A stretch of 64,000 nt of DNA from Hydrogenophaga flava NBRC 102514 (GCF_001571145.1 NZ_BCTF01000008.1:106611-170610); one strand, 5' to 3'; shown: positions 18,372 to 29,427, counted from the first letter of the stretch. Numbers and translations: made by a program. Notes: generated from the letters alone by a model not told the origin.

Positions 18372-18458
18372 GGGAACACTCCAGTGGATGGTGGATGGCT
18401 CGGGTGGCCCGCGATCCGGAGCGCCGCAGTGGCGCACCGGATGCGGTCACTGAGGCGA

Positions 18459-19397
<939 letters not shown>

Positions 19398-19471
19398 TCA
19401 GCCTGACGTGCCTATAGGTTTTCTTATCGGATCACGCATCGGCCGGACTTGTGTCCGCGCAGCCACTCCTC

Positions 19472-19487
19472 TGCACCTTCCGTGCCA
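19472..19487 (-). promoter_or_regulatory. Sigma-54 (-24/-12) promoter of nifHDK
   Basis: Minus-strand TGGCACGGAAGGTGCA matches the sigma-54 consensus with a full TGGCACG -24 element and GTGCA at -12. The expected transcription start is near 19460, so nifH has a leader of about 120 nt. Confidence 0.8.
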
Positions 19488-19580
19488 TGCCTTTCCAACC
19501 CCGGGTCGACACATCTCAAGTGCTTGTTTCTCCGAGGGAAATCGGTGTTTTCGGGGGCCCGCAGCGGCGTCAAAAGTCTT

Positions 19581-19596
19581 TGTTCCGAATCCGACA
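19581..19596. promoter_or_regulatory. NifA upstream activator sequence shared by nifH and the divergent draTG group
   Basis: TGT-TCCGAATCCG-ACA is a perfect TGT-N10-ACA NifA site. It lies about 95 bp from the nifH -24 box and about 105 bp from the oppositely oriented -24 box at 19701, distances suited to enhancer looping. It can therefore serve both promoters. Confidence 0.75.
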
Positions 19597-19700
19597 AAGC
19601 GCAGAACCGGCGTCGCAAACGACACGCCTGCCAACCGCCACGCCGGCCGCTTGTGTCGGGTTTGCTGCGCCTTCTCAAGTGCGCGAGGGATGCAAGGGGC

Positions 19701-19716
19701 TGGTACGTTCATTGCA
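19701..19716 (+). promoter_or_regulatory. Sigma-54 (-24/-12) promoter of the orf-draT-draG group
   Basis: TGGTACGTTCATTGCA has consensus -12 TTGCA and a one-base change in -24 (TGGTAC). Transcription should start near 19728, 35 nt before the gene at 19763. The rest of the 19341-19762 intergenic stretch has no coding potential I trust. Confidence 0.8.
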
Positions 19717-19762
19717 GACAGACGTGGTGAGTCTTTCCCCTTCCCCAACCACAGGAACCGCC

Positions 19763-20371
19763 ATGACCACGCTGACCGCGCCCGCCGCCATCGACGACAC
19801 CGCCTTCGCCCGCCTCGAAAAAGAAGGCCGCATGCTCAACCCGGTGCTCAAGGCGCCGACCCACGTCGAAGGCCGTTTCGGTTTCCGTGGCGAACTGGCG
19901 CTGCGCTTTGCCGACAAGATGGCCGACGAGGCGCGCCCGCCCGAGCTCAAGTGCGACCAGGTGATGGCCGTGGCCCGCGCCGGCGAGTCGCACCTGCCCT
20001 TCTTCTGCGGCTGGCTGCTGTCCTTCGCCTCGCTCAAGGACGTGGCCGAGGTGCTGGGCGACACGCTCAGCGCCGGCGGCAAGTACTTCCTGTTCTGCGA
20101 CAACATGGACATCTCGAAGAAGTACCAGGTGCCGTACAAGGGCGCGATGTTCTACGTGCTGCCCATCCTGGAGAACACGGTCTACAACGAGATGCTCGAA
20201 CTGCTCTACCTGGAGAAGGGCGACCTCAAGAAGAAGGACACCGCCGGCAAGCTCGACGCCGTGGCCGACGCCGCGATGAAGTACGGCGTCACCTTCGACA
20301 CCATCACCTACGACGAAGGCCTGGCGCTCATGGGCCCGGTGCGCAACGTCAACGAGAACCGGCCGGTCTGA
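19763..20371 (+). CDS. Conserved-looking protein of unknown function, divergent from nifH and ahead of draT
   Basis: A 202-aa soluble protein beginning MTTLTAPAAIDDTAFARLEK. I do not recognise a domain. It contains FGFRGELALRFADKM, a cysteine-bearing HLPFFCGWLLSFASLKDVAE and FLFCDNMDISKKYQVPYKG, and ends in MGPVRNVNENRPV. Its own sigma-54 promoter and shared NifA site place it in the nif regulon. The 3-bp gap to draT indicates cotranscription with the nitrogenase switch-off genes. The ATG at 19763 follows CAGGAACCGCC; longer open frames upstream would run through the promoter and are rejected. Confidence 0.7.
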   Translation: MTTLTAPAAIDDTAFARLEKEGRMLNPVLKAPTHVEGRFGFRGELALRFADKMADEARPPELKCDQVMAVARAGESHLPFFCGWLLSFASLKDVAEVLGDTLSAGGKYFLFCDNMDISKKYQVPYKGAMFYVLPILENTVYNEMLELLYLEKGDLKKKDTAGKLDAVADAAMKYGVTFDTITYDEGLALMGPVRNVNENRPV

Positions 20372-20374
20372 GCG

Positions 20375-21220
20375 GTGGATGATGAACCGGTCCAGCCCCA
20401 CCGCTGGTACAGCACCAACCTGGTCGGCGTGCCGACCCGGGTGCTGGCCGGCACCGCGTTCAACGCGCACCCGGTTCCCCTGTCCATCGCGGGCACGCGC
20501 GAAGCGCACCCCGGCCTGTTCGGCCTGCTGGACCGCTGCAGCGCCCTGAGCGACGCGTCGGAGGTGTTCGTGCACTACCTGGACATCGCCTTCGGCCTGC
20601 GCCCCCCGGCCGCGCACGAGGCCGCGGCGCTGGGTCCGGCCGAACGCTGCCGCTGGCGCAGCAGCTGGCGCAAGCTGCTGCAGGCCTGGGGCATGGACAA
20701 CGCCAGCCCGGCCGGCGCCGTGCTCAAGGGCTGGGTCGAAAGCCGCTTCGGCCTGGTGCCCACGCACCACCGCCAGCCGCTGCAGCGCTATCCTTCGCCA
20801 GGCTGGATCACCTACCTCGAAGAGAAAACCTCCAGCCGCTTGCACAACAACAACGTCCACCAGCAGCTGGACCTGTTGTTCGAGTTCTGCCAATGGGCGC
20901 TGCAGCGCTTCGGCCTGCCCGGCCATGCGGCGGCGGGAGCGTCCCATGTGCGGCTGTGGCGCGGCAGCACCCGCTGCGACGAACAGCTGGTGGCCGGCAC
21001 CCTGCAAAACCGCCACTGCACGGTACGGCTGAACAACCTGGTGTCGTTCAGCCTGTCGGCCGAAGACGCGGGCTGCTTCGGCGACTGGGTGTTCGAGGTG
21101 CAGGTGCCCGCCAGCAAGCTGCTGGTGTTCCCCGGCCTGCTGACCGGGCAGGTGCTGCAGGGCGAACAGGAAGTGCTCGCCCTGGGCGGCGACTACGACG
21201 TGGTGGCGCGGTATGGCTGA
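20375..21220 (+). CDS. draT: NAD+:dinitrogen-reductase ADP-ribosyltransferase DraT
   Basis: A 281-aa enzyme that transfers ADP-ribose from NAD to the active-site arginine of NifH and so switches nitrogenase off in response to ammonium or darkness/energy loss. Typical DraT sequence runs through it: HRWYSTNLVGVPTRVLAGTAFN at the start, LWRGSTRCDEQ in the middle, then NNLVSFSLS and QGEQEVLALGGDYDV, the last holding the catalytic glutamate. GTG start at 20375, three bases after the preceding stop. Overlaps draG by 8 bp. Confidence 0.93.
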   Translation: MDDEPVQPHRWYSTNLVGVPTRVLAGTAFNAHPVPLSIAGTREAHPGLFGLLDRCSALSDASEVFVHYLDIAFGLRPPAAHEAAALGPAERCRWRSSWRKLLQAWGMDNASPAGAVLKGWVESRFGLVPTHHRQPLQRYPSPGWITYLEEKTSSRLHNNNVHQQLDLLFEFCQWALQRFGLPGHAAAGASHVRLWRGSTRCDEQLVAGTLQNRHCTVRLNNLVSFSLSAEDAGCFGDWVFEVQVPASKLLVFPGLLTGQVLQGEQEVLALGGDYDVVARYG

Positions 21221-22169
21221 CGCCCGCACACCCCACTTCCACGCCCGCTTCGACAAGGCGCTGGGCGCCTACCTGGGCCTGGCCATCGGCGACGCGCTCG
21301 GCGCCACGGTCGAATTCATGCGCCCGCGCGAGATCCTGCTGGCCTACGGCACCCACCGCGACATCGTCGGTGGCGGCTGGCTCAAGCTCGCGCGCGGCCA
21401 GGTCACCGACGACACCACCATGAGCCTGGCGCTGGGTGATGCGCTGTTGCAGGGCGGTGCCGGCGGCATCGCGCGCCTGCGCGACCAGGCCGACGAGGCC
21501 TTGGTGCGCTGCATCGGCGAGGCCTATGTGGCGTGGTGGCGCAGCGGGCCGGTGGACTGCGGCAACACCTGCCGCCGCGGCATCCTGCGCTTTCTGCACC
21601 AGGGCAGCCTCAGCGGCCCGCCCAACGACGGCGACGGCGGCAACGGCGCCGCCATGCGCAACCTGCCCGCCGTGCTGGCAACGCTGGGAGACCGCGCGGC
21701 CTTCGAGCGCCTGTCGCTAGCGCAGGCCCGTCTGACGCACCACCACCCGCTGTCGGACGCCGCCACGCTGGGCCTGGGCCGCCTGCTGCGCGGCCTGCTG
21801 GCGGGCGACGACCATGCCGCGCTGTGCCATCGCATAGACCAATGGGTGGCCGAAGAGCCGACCTTTCGCCACACGCCCTACCGCGGACGCGCCACCGCCT
21901 ACGTGGTGGACACGGTGCAGACCGTGCTGCACTTCGTGTCGGAGCACGACGACTTTGAAGATGCCGTGGTCGCCACCGTCAACCTGGGCGACGACGCCGA
22001 CACCACCGGCGCCCTCGTCGGCATGCTCGCCGGCGCGCGCTGCGGCGCGGCCCGGCTGCCCTGGCGCTGGCTCAGCCGCCTGCAGCCAGACACCGTGCGC
22101 GCCATCACCGACCAGACCAGCGGCCTGCTGGCGCTGGCCGACCAGCTGGCCCATCCTGTGACCGGCTGA
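21213..22169 (+). CDS. draG: ADP-ribosyl-dinitrogen reductase hydrolase DraG
   Basis: A 318-aa di-manganese hydrolase that removes ADP-ribose from NifH and reactivates it. ADP-ribosylglycohydrolase motifs are complete: GLAIGDALGATVEFM, the first metal site VTDDTTMSLALGDALL, NGDGGNGAAMRN, and the second metal site LGDDADTTGALVG. Start overlaps draT, as in other draTG operons. Its activity is normally controlled by membrane sequestration through GlnK and AmtB; those genes are not here. Confidence 0.95.
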   Translation: MADARTPHFHARFDKALGAYLGLAIGDALGATVEFMRPREILLAYGTHRDIVGGGWLKLARGQVTDDTTMSLALGDALLQGGAGGIARLRDQADEALVRCIGEAYVAWWRSGPVDCGNTCRRGILRFLHQGSLSGPPNDGDGGNGAAMRNLPAVLATLGDRAAFERLSLAQARLTHHHPLSDAATLGLGRLLRGLLAGDDHAALCHRIDQWVAEEPTFRHTPYRGRATAYVVDTVQTVLHFVSEHDDFEDAVVATVNLGDDADTTGALVGMLAGARCGAARLPWRWLSRLQPDTVRAITDQTSGLLALADQLAHPVTG

Positions 22170-22181
22170 ATGGAGACCACC

Positions 22182-22430
22182 ATGCCGCTGTTTGACTACC
22201 ACTGCACAGCCTGCCACGCCGACTTCGAGCTGCTGGTGCGCGCCGGCACCGTGCCCACCTGCCCGCACTGCGCCAGCACCGAGCTGGACAAGTGCGTCTC
22301 GCGCATCGCCCCGGCCGGCAAGATCGAGGCTATCCGCATGTCCAACCGGCGCGCGGCCGACGCGGCCGGCCACTTCAACCACTACAGCCCATCCGAACGC
22401 GCGCGGCTGCTCAAGGGCAAGAGCGTCTGA
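22182..22430 (+). CDS. FmdB-type zinc-ribbon protein after draG
   Basis: An 82-aa protein beginning MPLFDYHCTACHADFELLV with a zinc ribbon C-x2-C ... C-x2-C (HCTAC and CPHC) of the FmdB/putative regulatory family. A small gene often follows draTG in other diazotrophs; its role is unknown. I prefer the ATG at 22182 because GGAG lies 7 nt before it and the family starts MPLF/MPIY. An ATG at 22170 directly after the draG stop is the alternative. Confidence 0.75.
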   Translation: MPLFDYHCTACHADFELLVRAGTVPTCPHCASTELDKCVSRIAPAGKIEAIRMSNRRAADAAGHFNHYSPSERARLLKGKSV

Positions 22431-22557
22431 CACGGGCAACGGAGTGACCGGTTGGGTGCGGCCGAGATCGACGGCCCTGCGGACGGGAACTCCTCCTTCA
22501 CCAAGCAAGCAGGCCTCTCAACGCCATCAAGCCATTTAGTCGGATATAGAATCAAAA

Positions 22558-22776
22558 GCTGTTGGTGCTCGCGATGCTGTTCAGGCATCGCAGTTCAACG
22601 GGAAGCAGGAGGGCGAGTCCCATACGGACGAACCTAACCTGCGCTGCCCCCGCAACGGTAAGCAGACGGGTGGCCCAAGGCATTGCCAAGGCCCCCATTT
22701 CTCAAAATTTCGCCACTGGGTCACACCGGGAAGGCTTTGAGAAACGTTCTGTCAGCCCGGATACCGGCCAACAAGG
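22558..22776 (+). promoter_or_regulatory. Cobalamin (AdoCbl) riboswitch controlling the cbi operon
   Basis: All main cobalamin-riboswitch blocks are present in order: GGGCGAGTCC-like P3 region, core CTGCCCCCGCAACGGTAAGCAG (22644-22665), CGCCACTGGGTCACACCGGGAAGGC, and the B12 box AGCCCGGATACCGGCC (22754-22769). It precedes the cobalt transporter gene by about 240 nt and should shut the operon when cobalamin is plentiful. A possible -10 box TATAGA is at 22545. From 22800 to 23018 I see nothing beyond leader sequence and an AAGGAG ribosome site. Confidence 0.95.
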
Positions 22777-22777
22777 A

Positions 22778-22799
22778 GGCTGCGCCCCAAAGCGCAGCC
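22778..22799 (+). promoter_or_regulatory. Stem-loop after the riboswitch, possible expression platform
   Basis: GGCTGCGC and GCGCAGCC form a perfect 8-bp stem with loop CCCAAA, starting 9 nt after the B12 box. No U-run follows, so it is not a classic intrinsic terminator. It may be part of the switching platform or a Rho-related pause. Confidence 0.45.
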
Positions 22800-23018
22800 G
22801 CATTACCCAAACACCGTCGGGGAAGGCGGTGAGGGGTCTTCGCCGGTGTCCTTCATGTCGTCCTTTCGCATGTTTTTGCGAGTCTGTGCCAGCGCCTGTG
22901 CGTGCGCTCGCCGGGGGCTGTCCGTTCGCCGACGGAACCAGTCCTCGCCTCTCCCTTGGGTCTTTGCCGACTTTCCAACCGCGTTGAGTCCAACGCATCC
23001 AACCCAAGGAGTCACTTC

Positions 23019-23696
23019 ATGCACATCGAACCAGGTCTGGTGGACGGGGCCAAGCTCGCCCTGAGCGTCGCCACAGCGGCCGCCTGCATCGGCTACACGG
23101 CCAAGCTGTCGGCCGACACGATCAGAAAGGACGGCGCAACCGCCCTGCTGCTGCGGACCCTGCTGGCCACGGCGCTGGTGTTCTGCTTCTTCGAGGTGCT
23201 GCCGCACCACCCGGTGGGCGTGTCCGAGGTCCACCTGATTCTGGGCACCACGCTGATGCTGCTGTTCGGCGCGGCGCCTGCGGCCATCGGGCTGGCCGGC
23301 GGCTTGCTGGTCCAGGGCATGTTCTTCGCGCCCTTCGATCTGCCGCAGTACGGCATGAACGTGACCACACTGCTGGTGCCGCTGTTCGCCACCGCGGCGC
23401 TGGCGCGGCGCGTGATTCCCGACCAGATGGCCTATGTGGACCTGCGCTACAGCCAGGCCCTGAAGCTGTCCCTGGCCTACCAGGGCGGCATCGTGCTGTG
23501 GGTGGGCTTCTGGGCGCTCTACGGGCGCGGACTGGGCGTCGACAACCTGGTGAGCATCGGCAGCTTCGGCGCCGCCTACATGAGCGTGGTGCTGGCCGAG
23601 CCGCTGATCGACCTGGCCGTCCTGGCCCTGGCCAAGACCCTGCGCGGTCTGCAGGGCAGCGCCGTGGTGGAACGCCGCCTGCACCAGGCCGCCTGA
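23019..23696 (+). CDS. CbiM-like cobalt ECF transporter permease
   Basis: A 225-aa membrane protein with about six hydrophobic helices. It begins MHIEPGLVDGAKLALS: the histidine at position 2 after Met is the metal-chelating residue in CbiM/NikM-type S components. Family features include a FFEVLPHHPVGVSEVHLILG region. No CbiN, CbiQ or CbiO follows, so it either works with components elsewhere or as a solo S unit. First gene under the riboswitch, which fits cobalt uptake for corrin synthesis. Confidence 0.8.
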   Translation: MHIEPGLVDGAKLALSVATAAACIGYTAKLSADTIRKDGATALLLRTLLATALVFCFFEVLPHHPVGVSEVHLILGTTLMLLFGAAPAAIGLAGGLLVQGMFFAPFDLPQYGMNVTTLLVPLFATAALARRVIPDQMAYVDLRYSQALKLSLAYQGGIVLWVGFWALYGRGLGVDNLVSIGSFGAAYMSVVLAEPLIDLAVLALAKTLRGLQGSAVVERRLHQAA

Positions 23697-23709
23697 CCGC
23701 GCACGCACC

Positions 23710-24492
23710 ATGGGTGTCGGAACGGTCTGGTTTGTGGGTGCGGGGCCGGGCGATCCGGAACTGATCACCGTCAAGGGGCGCGACCTGATTGTGCGCGCCG
23801 GGGCAATCCTGTTCGCCGGTTCGCTGGTGAACGAGGCGGCCACCCGGTGGGCGCCACCAGGTTGCGTCATCGCCGACAGCAAGGACATGACGCTGGAGCA
23901 GATGTCGGCCTGGCTGATCGCGAACGCCGCGCGCTGCGACACCGTGGTGCGCCTGCAGACCGGCGACCCGGCGCTCTATGGCGCCCTCATCGAGCTGGTG
24001 CAGCCGCTGGACGCCGCGGGTGTGCCGGTGGCGGTGGTGCCGGGCGTGTCCTCGGCCATGGCCTCGGCGGCCGCGGCGGTCGAGAGCTTCACCCTGCCCG
24101 AGGTCACGCAGACCACCATCTTCACCCGGGTCGAGGGGCGCACGCCCATGCCCGACGGCGAGGACCTGGCCGCCCTGGCGGCCCACCGCTGCACGCTGTG
24201 CATCTTCCTGTCCATCACGCTGCTGCACAAGGTCGAGGCCGGCCTGCGCGAGGCCGGCTGGCCGGAGGATGCGCCGGTGCTGGTGGTGCACAAGGCCAGC
24301 TGGCCGGGCGAAGAGCGCATCGTGCGCGGCACGCTCGCCACCATCAAACAACAGTGCCGCGAGGCCGGCATCGTCAGCCAGGCCATGGTGATCGCCAGCC
24401 CCACGCTGGGCGCGCGCCAGTGGCCCGAGCTGATCAGGTCCCGGCTCTACGACCCCAGCTTCACCCACCGTTTCAGGAAAGCCACGACATGA
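23710..24492 (+). CDS. cbiF: Cobalt-precorrin-4 C11-methyltransferase
   Basis: A 260-aa SAM-dependent methyltransferase of the TP-methylase fold, starting VWFVGAGPGDPELITVKG and carrying the family motifs RLQTGDPALYGAL and VPGVSSAMASAAAA. This is the CobM/CbiF member of the corrin ring set; in an early-cobalt pathway it methylates C11 of cobalt-precorrin-4. ATGA overlap with the next gene shows translational coupling. Confidence 0.9.
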   Translation: MGVGTVWFVGAGPGDPELITVKGRDLIVRAGAILFAGSLVNEAATRWAPPGCVIADSKDMTLEQMSAWLIANAARCDTVVRLQTGDPALYGALIELVQPLDAAGVPVAVVPGVSSAMASAAAAVESFTLPEVTQTTIFTRVEGRTPMPDGEDLAALAAHRCTLCIFLSITLLHKVEAGLREAGWPEDAPVLVVHKASWPGEERIVRGTLATIKQQCREAGIVSQAMVIASPTLGARQWPELIRSRLYDPSFTHRFRKATT

Positions 24493-25397
24493 ATCACACC
24501 ACGATCCTGCTGGTGGGCCACGGCTCACGCGAGGACTCCGGCAACCAGGAAATCCGCGACTTCGTCGACCAGTGGCGCGCGCGCCAGCCGGCCTGGCGCA
24601 TCGAGGTCTGCTTCATCGAATTCGCCGCGCCGTCCCTGCACGACGGGCTGCTGGCGGCGGCGCACAGCGCGCGCCGTGTGCTGGTGCTGCCGCTGATCCT
24701 GAACGCCGCCGGCCACGCCAAGATGGAGATTCCCGAGGCGATCGAACACGCCCGCGCACACGCGCCCGGCACCGAGTTCCTCTACGGTCCGCACCTGGGC
24801 GCCTGCGACCCCATCCTCGCCATCCTCAAGCGCCGCCTGCGCCAGGCCATGGCCGAGCTGGACATGCCCGACCCCACCACCACCGGCGTGGTGCTGCTGG
24901 GCCGGGGCTCGTCGGACCGCGGCGCCAACGGCGACATGGCCCGGATGGCGCGCTGGCTGCAGGAAGAAAGCGACCACGAACTGGTGGACCTGGCCTTCAC
25001 CGGCATCACCTTTCCGCGGCTCGAACGCGTGGTTCAGCGCCAGGTGCTGATCGGCCTGCGCCAGGTGGTGGTGCTGCCCTACTACCTCTACACCGGCACG
25101 CTGATGCAGCGCATCCACCGCCAGGTCGACCATCTGCGGGCGCAGTACCCGCAGGTGCGCTTTGCCTGCGGCACGCACTTCGGTTTCGAGAAAGAAATCT
25201 TCGAACTGGTGGAGCAGCGCGTGCACGACCTGCTGGCCGGTGTGCCCGACAGCCGGCTGCCCTGCGACGGCTGCAGCTACCGCGAGATCGCCCACGACCT
25301 GGGGCACGGCCATTCGCACGAGCACACGCACGCGCCTGTGCATGTGCATGTGCACGCCAACGCCCCCGCCCATGCGCACGAGGGCGCCTCGGCATGA
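24489..25397 (+). CDS. cbiX: Sirohydrochlorin cobaltochelatase CbiX (long form, His-rich tail)
   Basis: A 302-aa chelatase with two CbiX half-domains: ILLVGHGSREDSGNQEIRDF at the start and GVVLLGRGSSDRGANGDMAR in the middle. A C-x2-C (LPCDGCSY) follows, as in long CbiX proteins that bind a 4Fe-4S cluster. The last 30 residues are histidine-rich (GHGHSHEHTHAPVHVHVHAN), a likely cobalt store. It inserts cobalt into sirohydrochlorin, which marks the anaerobic (early cobalt) route. No CobNST-type chelatase is in the operon. Confidence 0.93.
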   Translation: MNHTTILLVGHGSREDSGNQEIRDFVDQWRARQPAWRIEVCFIEFAAPSLHDGLLAAAHSARRVLVLPLILNAAGHAKMEIPEAIEHARAHAPGTEFLYGPHLGACDPILAILKRRLRQAMAELDMPDPTTTGVVLLGRGSSDRGANGDMARMARWLQEESDHELVDLAFTGITFPRLERVVQRQVLIGLRQVVVLPYYLYTGTLMQRIHRQVDHLRAQYPQVRFACGTHFGFEKEIFELVEQRVHDLLAGVPDSRLPCDGCSYREIAHDLGHGHSHEHTHAPVHVHVHANAPAHAHEGASA

Positions 25398-26074
25398 GCA
25401 CGGTCAACACCGTCACCGAGCAGCTCACCGCCGCCGGCCAGGCGATCGAACACGACAGCTTCGCCATCATCGACGCCGAGGCCGGCGCGCACGCCTACAC
25501 GGCCGGGCAGTGGCCGATCGTGCGCCGCATGATCCACGCCAACGCCGACTTCGAGTTCAACGGCCTGACCGCCTTCCACCCCGACGCGGTGCCGGCGGGC
25601 ATGGCCGCGGTGCTGCGCGGTGGCACGCCCGTGGTGGCCGACGTGGAGATGATCTGCTCGGGCCTGTCCCGGCCGCGCCTGGCGCACTTCGGCATGGCCA
25701 CACACCAGTTCATCAGCGATGCCGACGTGATCTCCCAGGCGCAGGCCGACAACACCACCCGCGCCGTGCAGGCCATGCGCAAGGCGCACCGCCTGGGCCT
25801 GCTGCAGGGCGCCATCGTCGGCATCGGCAACGCGCCCACCGCGCTGATCGAGCTGGTGCGGTTGATCGTGGAGGACGGCGTGCGCCCCGCCCTGGTGGTC
25901 GGCATGCCGGTGGGCTTTGTGTCGGCGGCGGAGTCCAAGGACCTGATGGCGCAGATCACTGACGTGCCGTGGATCGTCATCCGCGGTCGCAAGGGCGGTT
26001 CCACCCTGGTGGTCGCCGCCCTGCACGCGCTGCTGGCGCTGGCCGAGGCGCGGCAACGCGCAGAAAGCGCCTGA
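25394..26074 (+). CDS. cbiC: Cobalt-precorrin-8 methylmutase
   Basis: A 226-aa enzyme moving the C11 methyl group to C12 to yield cobyrinic acid. Family motifs: RMIHANADFEFNGL near the N-terminus with the catalytic histidine, VADVEMICSGLSRPRL, then GIGNAPTALIELVRL and VGFVSAAESKD. ATG overlaps the cbiX stop by 4 bp. The length matches CobH/CbiC. Confidence 0.94.
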   Translation: MSTVNTVTEQLTAAGQAIEHDSFAIIDAEAGAHAYTAGQWPIVRRMIHANADFEFNGLTAFHPDAVPAGMAAVLRGGTPVVADVEMICSGLSRPRLAHFGMATHQFISDADVISQAQADNTTRAVQAMRKAHRLGLLQGAIVGIGNAPTALIELVRLIVEDGVRPALVVGMPVGFVSAAESKDLMAQITDVPWIVIRGRKGGSTLVVAALHALLALAEARQRAESA

Positions 26075-26076
26075 CG

Positions 26077-27272
<1,196 letters not shown>

Positions 27273-27276
<4 letters not shown>

Positions 27277-28628
27277 ACGACCTGCCCTCCCACGATCCCA
27301 ACCGCTGCCGCGTGATCGGCGTGCTCGACGACGGCGTGGCCAGCCTCGGCGCCACCGCGCTGGCCCACCTGCGCGCGGCCGACGTGGTGATCGGAGGCGC
27401 GCGCACGCTGGCGCTGTTCCGGCACACGCTCAAGGCCCGCGCCGTCACCCACGACCTGACCGGCCAGCTGAAGGCGGTGCCCAGCTGGGTGCGCGCCGCG
27501 CGCGAGGCTAACCAGGCCTGCGTGGTGCTGGCCACCGGCGACCCGCTGTGCCACGGCATCGCGCCCTACCTGGCCCAGCACCTGTGCCTGGAGGCGCTGG
27601 AGATCCTGCCCAACCTGTCCACGCTGCAACTGGCCTGCGCCCGCGTGGGCCTGGCCTGGCAGGACGCGCGCATCGTCTCCGTGCACGCCGCCGATGCCGG
27701 CGAGTGGCAGCGCGGCGCCCCGCCCACGCACGGCCTGTACGCGCTGGCCCAGGCCCTGCGCGCCGAGCAGCGCCTGCTGCTGCTGACCAGCCCGGCGAAC
27801 AGCCCCGACCGCATCGCCCGCCTGCTGCTGGCCGAAGGCCTGGGCAGCGACTTCCACATGGCCGTGGCCGAACACCTGCTGCAGCCCGACGAGCGGGTGC
27901 ATGCGCAACTCAGCCCAGCCGAGGCGGCCCGCATGCGCTTTGCCGAGCTGAACGTGGTGCTGCTGTGGCGCGCAGGGACGCGGCCGCAGCCGGTGTGCTT
28001 CGGCCTGGCCGACAGCGCCTTCGAGCAGCGCCAGCCCGAGAAGGGCCTGATCACCAAGCAGGAGGTGCGCGCCGTCAGCCTGGCGCGGCTGCAGCTGCGC
28101 ACCGACAGCGTGGTCTGGGACATCGGCGCCGGCAGCGGCTCGGTGGGGCTGGAGGCCGCCCGCCTGTGCCCGCAGGGCCACGTGTTCGCCATCGAGAAGA
28201 ACGAGGCCGACCACGCCATCGCCCGGCGCAACCACGCAGCCTTCGGCGTCAGCAACTACAGCCTCCACCTGGGCAAGGCGCCCGAGGGCCCGGACACCTG
28301 GCCCGACCCCGACGCGGTGTTCATCGGCGGCTCCGGCGGCGAGCTGGCCGGGCTGATCGCCCAGGTGTTGCGGCGCCTGCGGCCGCAGGGCCGGCTGGTG
28401 ATGAACTTCGTGACCCTGGAGAACCTGGCCACCGCCACCCAGGCCCTGCAGCAGCTGAACGCCGACTGGGACGTGCTGCAGCTGCAGGCCGCGCGCAGCC
28501 GCCCCATCCTCCACATGCACCGCATGGCCGCCGAGAACCCGGTGTGGCTGGTGTGCGCCGGCGTGGGCCCCATGGGCCACGGCGAACACGGGCCGGTGGT
28601 GGCGGCGGAGGAGGCGGCGCATGGCTGA
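27273..28628 (+). CDS. cbiET: Cobalt-precorrin-7 C5-methyltransferase / precorrin-6B C15-methyltransferase (decarboxylating), CbiET fusion
   Basis: A 451-aa fusion. The N-terminal TP-methylase half (about 1-205) has VIGVLDDG and VVLATGDPLCHGIAPYL. The C-terminal Rossmann methyltransferase half (about 255-451) begins LITKQEVRAVSLARLQL and carries the SAM site VWDIGAGSGSVGLEAA. The fused form corresponds to CobL. Overlaps both neighbours. Confidence 0.93.
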
Positions 28629-29427
28629 CGTCACGCCTTCCACCGCCCCGCGCATGGGTACCCTGCACGGCATCTCGCTGGGCCCGGGCGACCCCGGCCT
28701 GATCACCCGCACGGCCTGGGCCGCGCTGGAGCGCCGCGACGCCATCTGGGTCTACCCGGTGCGCAGCGGCAAGACGCCCAGCTATGCGCTGGACATCGTG
28801 ATGCGCGCCGGGCTGCCGCTGCCCGAGACCCACACACCGCTGCTGTTCCCGATGACGCACGACGGCGAGAAACTGGCGCGCGCCTGGCTGAAGGCTGCAC
28901 AGACCGTGCTGCCCTGGCTGCAGACCGGGCGCGACGTGCTGTTCCTGGTCGAGGGCGATGCCTCCACCTACGCCACCTTCGGCCACCTGGCGCGCACCCT
29001 GCGCGGGCTGGACGAGCGGGTGCCGGTGCGCACCATCGCAGGCGTCAATTCGTTCACCGCTGCCTGTGCGGATGTGGGCGAACCGTTCGCCGAGCAGGAC
29101 GACACCGTGGCCATCGTGCCGGCGGCCTACGGCGTGGGCGCGGTCGACCGGCTGCTGCCCGACTTCGACACCCTGGTGCTGATGAAGATCAAGCCGCTGA
29201 TCGAGGACCTGCTGGACTGGCTGGAGGCGCGCGGCCTGCTGGCTGGCGCGCACTTCGTCGAACGCGTTGGCGCGCTGGACGAGCGGCGCCTCTCGGGCCC
29301 CGCGCTGCTCGCGCTGCGCGGCACCAAGGTCAGCTACCTCTCGCTGCTGATCGTGAAGAACCCCCACCGCGTGCGCGGCGAGCGCATCAAGGGCTGTCTC
29401 AAGAAAACCCCGGAACCGGCTGCATGA
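28621..29427 (+). CDS. cbiL: Cobalt-precorrin-2 C20-methyltransferase
   Basis: A 268-aa TP-methylase. TLHGISLGPGDPGLITRTAW is the N-terminal SAM motif of the CobI/CbiL family. VLFLVEGDASTYATFGHLAR and TIAGVNSFTAACADVGEPF identify the C20 enzyme. It overlaps cbiET by 8 bp and the next gene by 4 bp. Confidence 0.93.
   Translation: MADVTPSTAPRMGTLHGISLGPGDPGLITRTAWAALERRDAIWVYPVRSGKTPSYALDIVMRAGLPLPETHTPLLFPMTHDGEKLARAWLKAAQTVLPWLQTGRDVLFLVEGDASTYATFGHLARTLRGLDERVPVRTIAGVNSFTAACADVGEPFAEQDDTVAIVPAAYGVGAVDRLLPDFDTLVLMKIKPLIEDLLDWLEARGLLAGAHFVERVGALDERRLSGPALLALRGTKVSYLSLLIVKNPHRVRGERIKGCLKKTPEPAA

Noticed and set aside
22778..22799. Intrinsic terminator as riboswitch output
   Set aside because: The stem is strong but no U-run follows; listed only as a possible expression platform.
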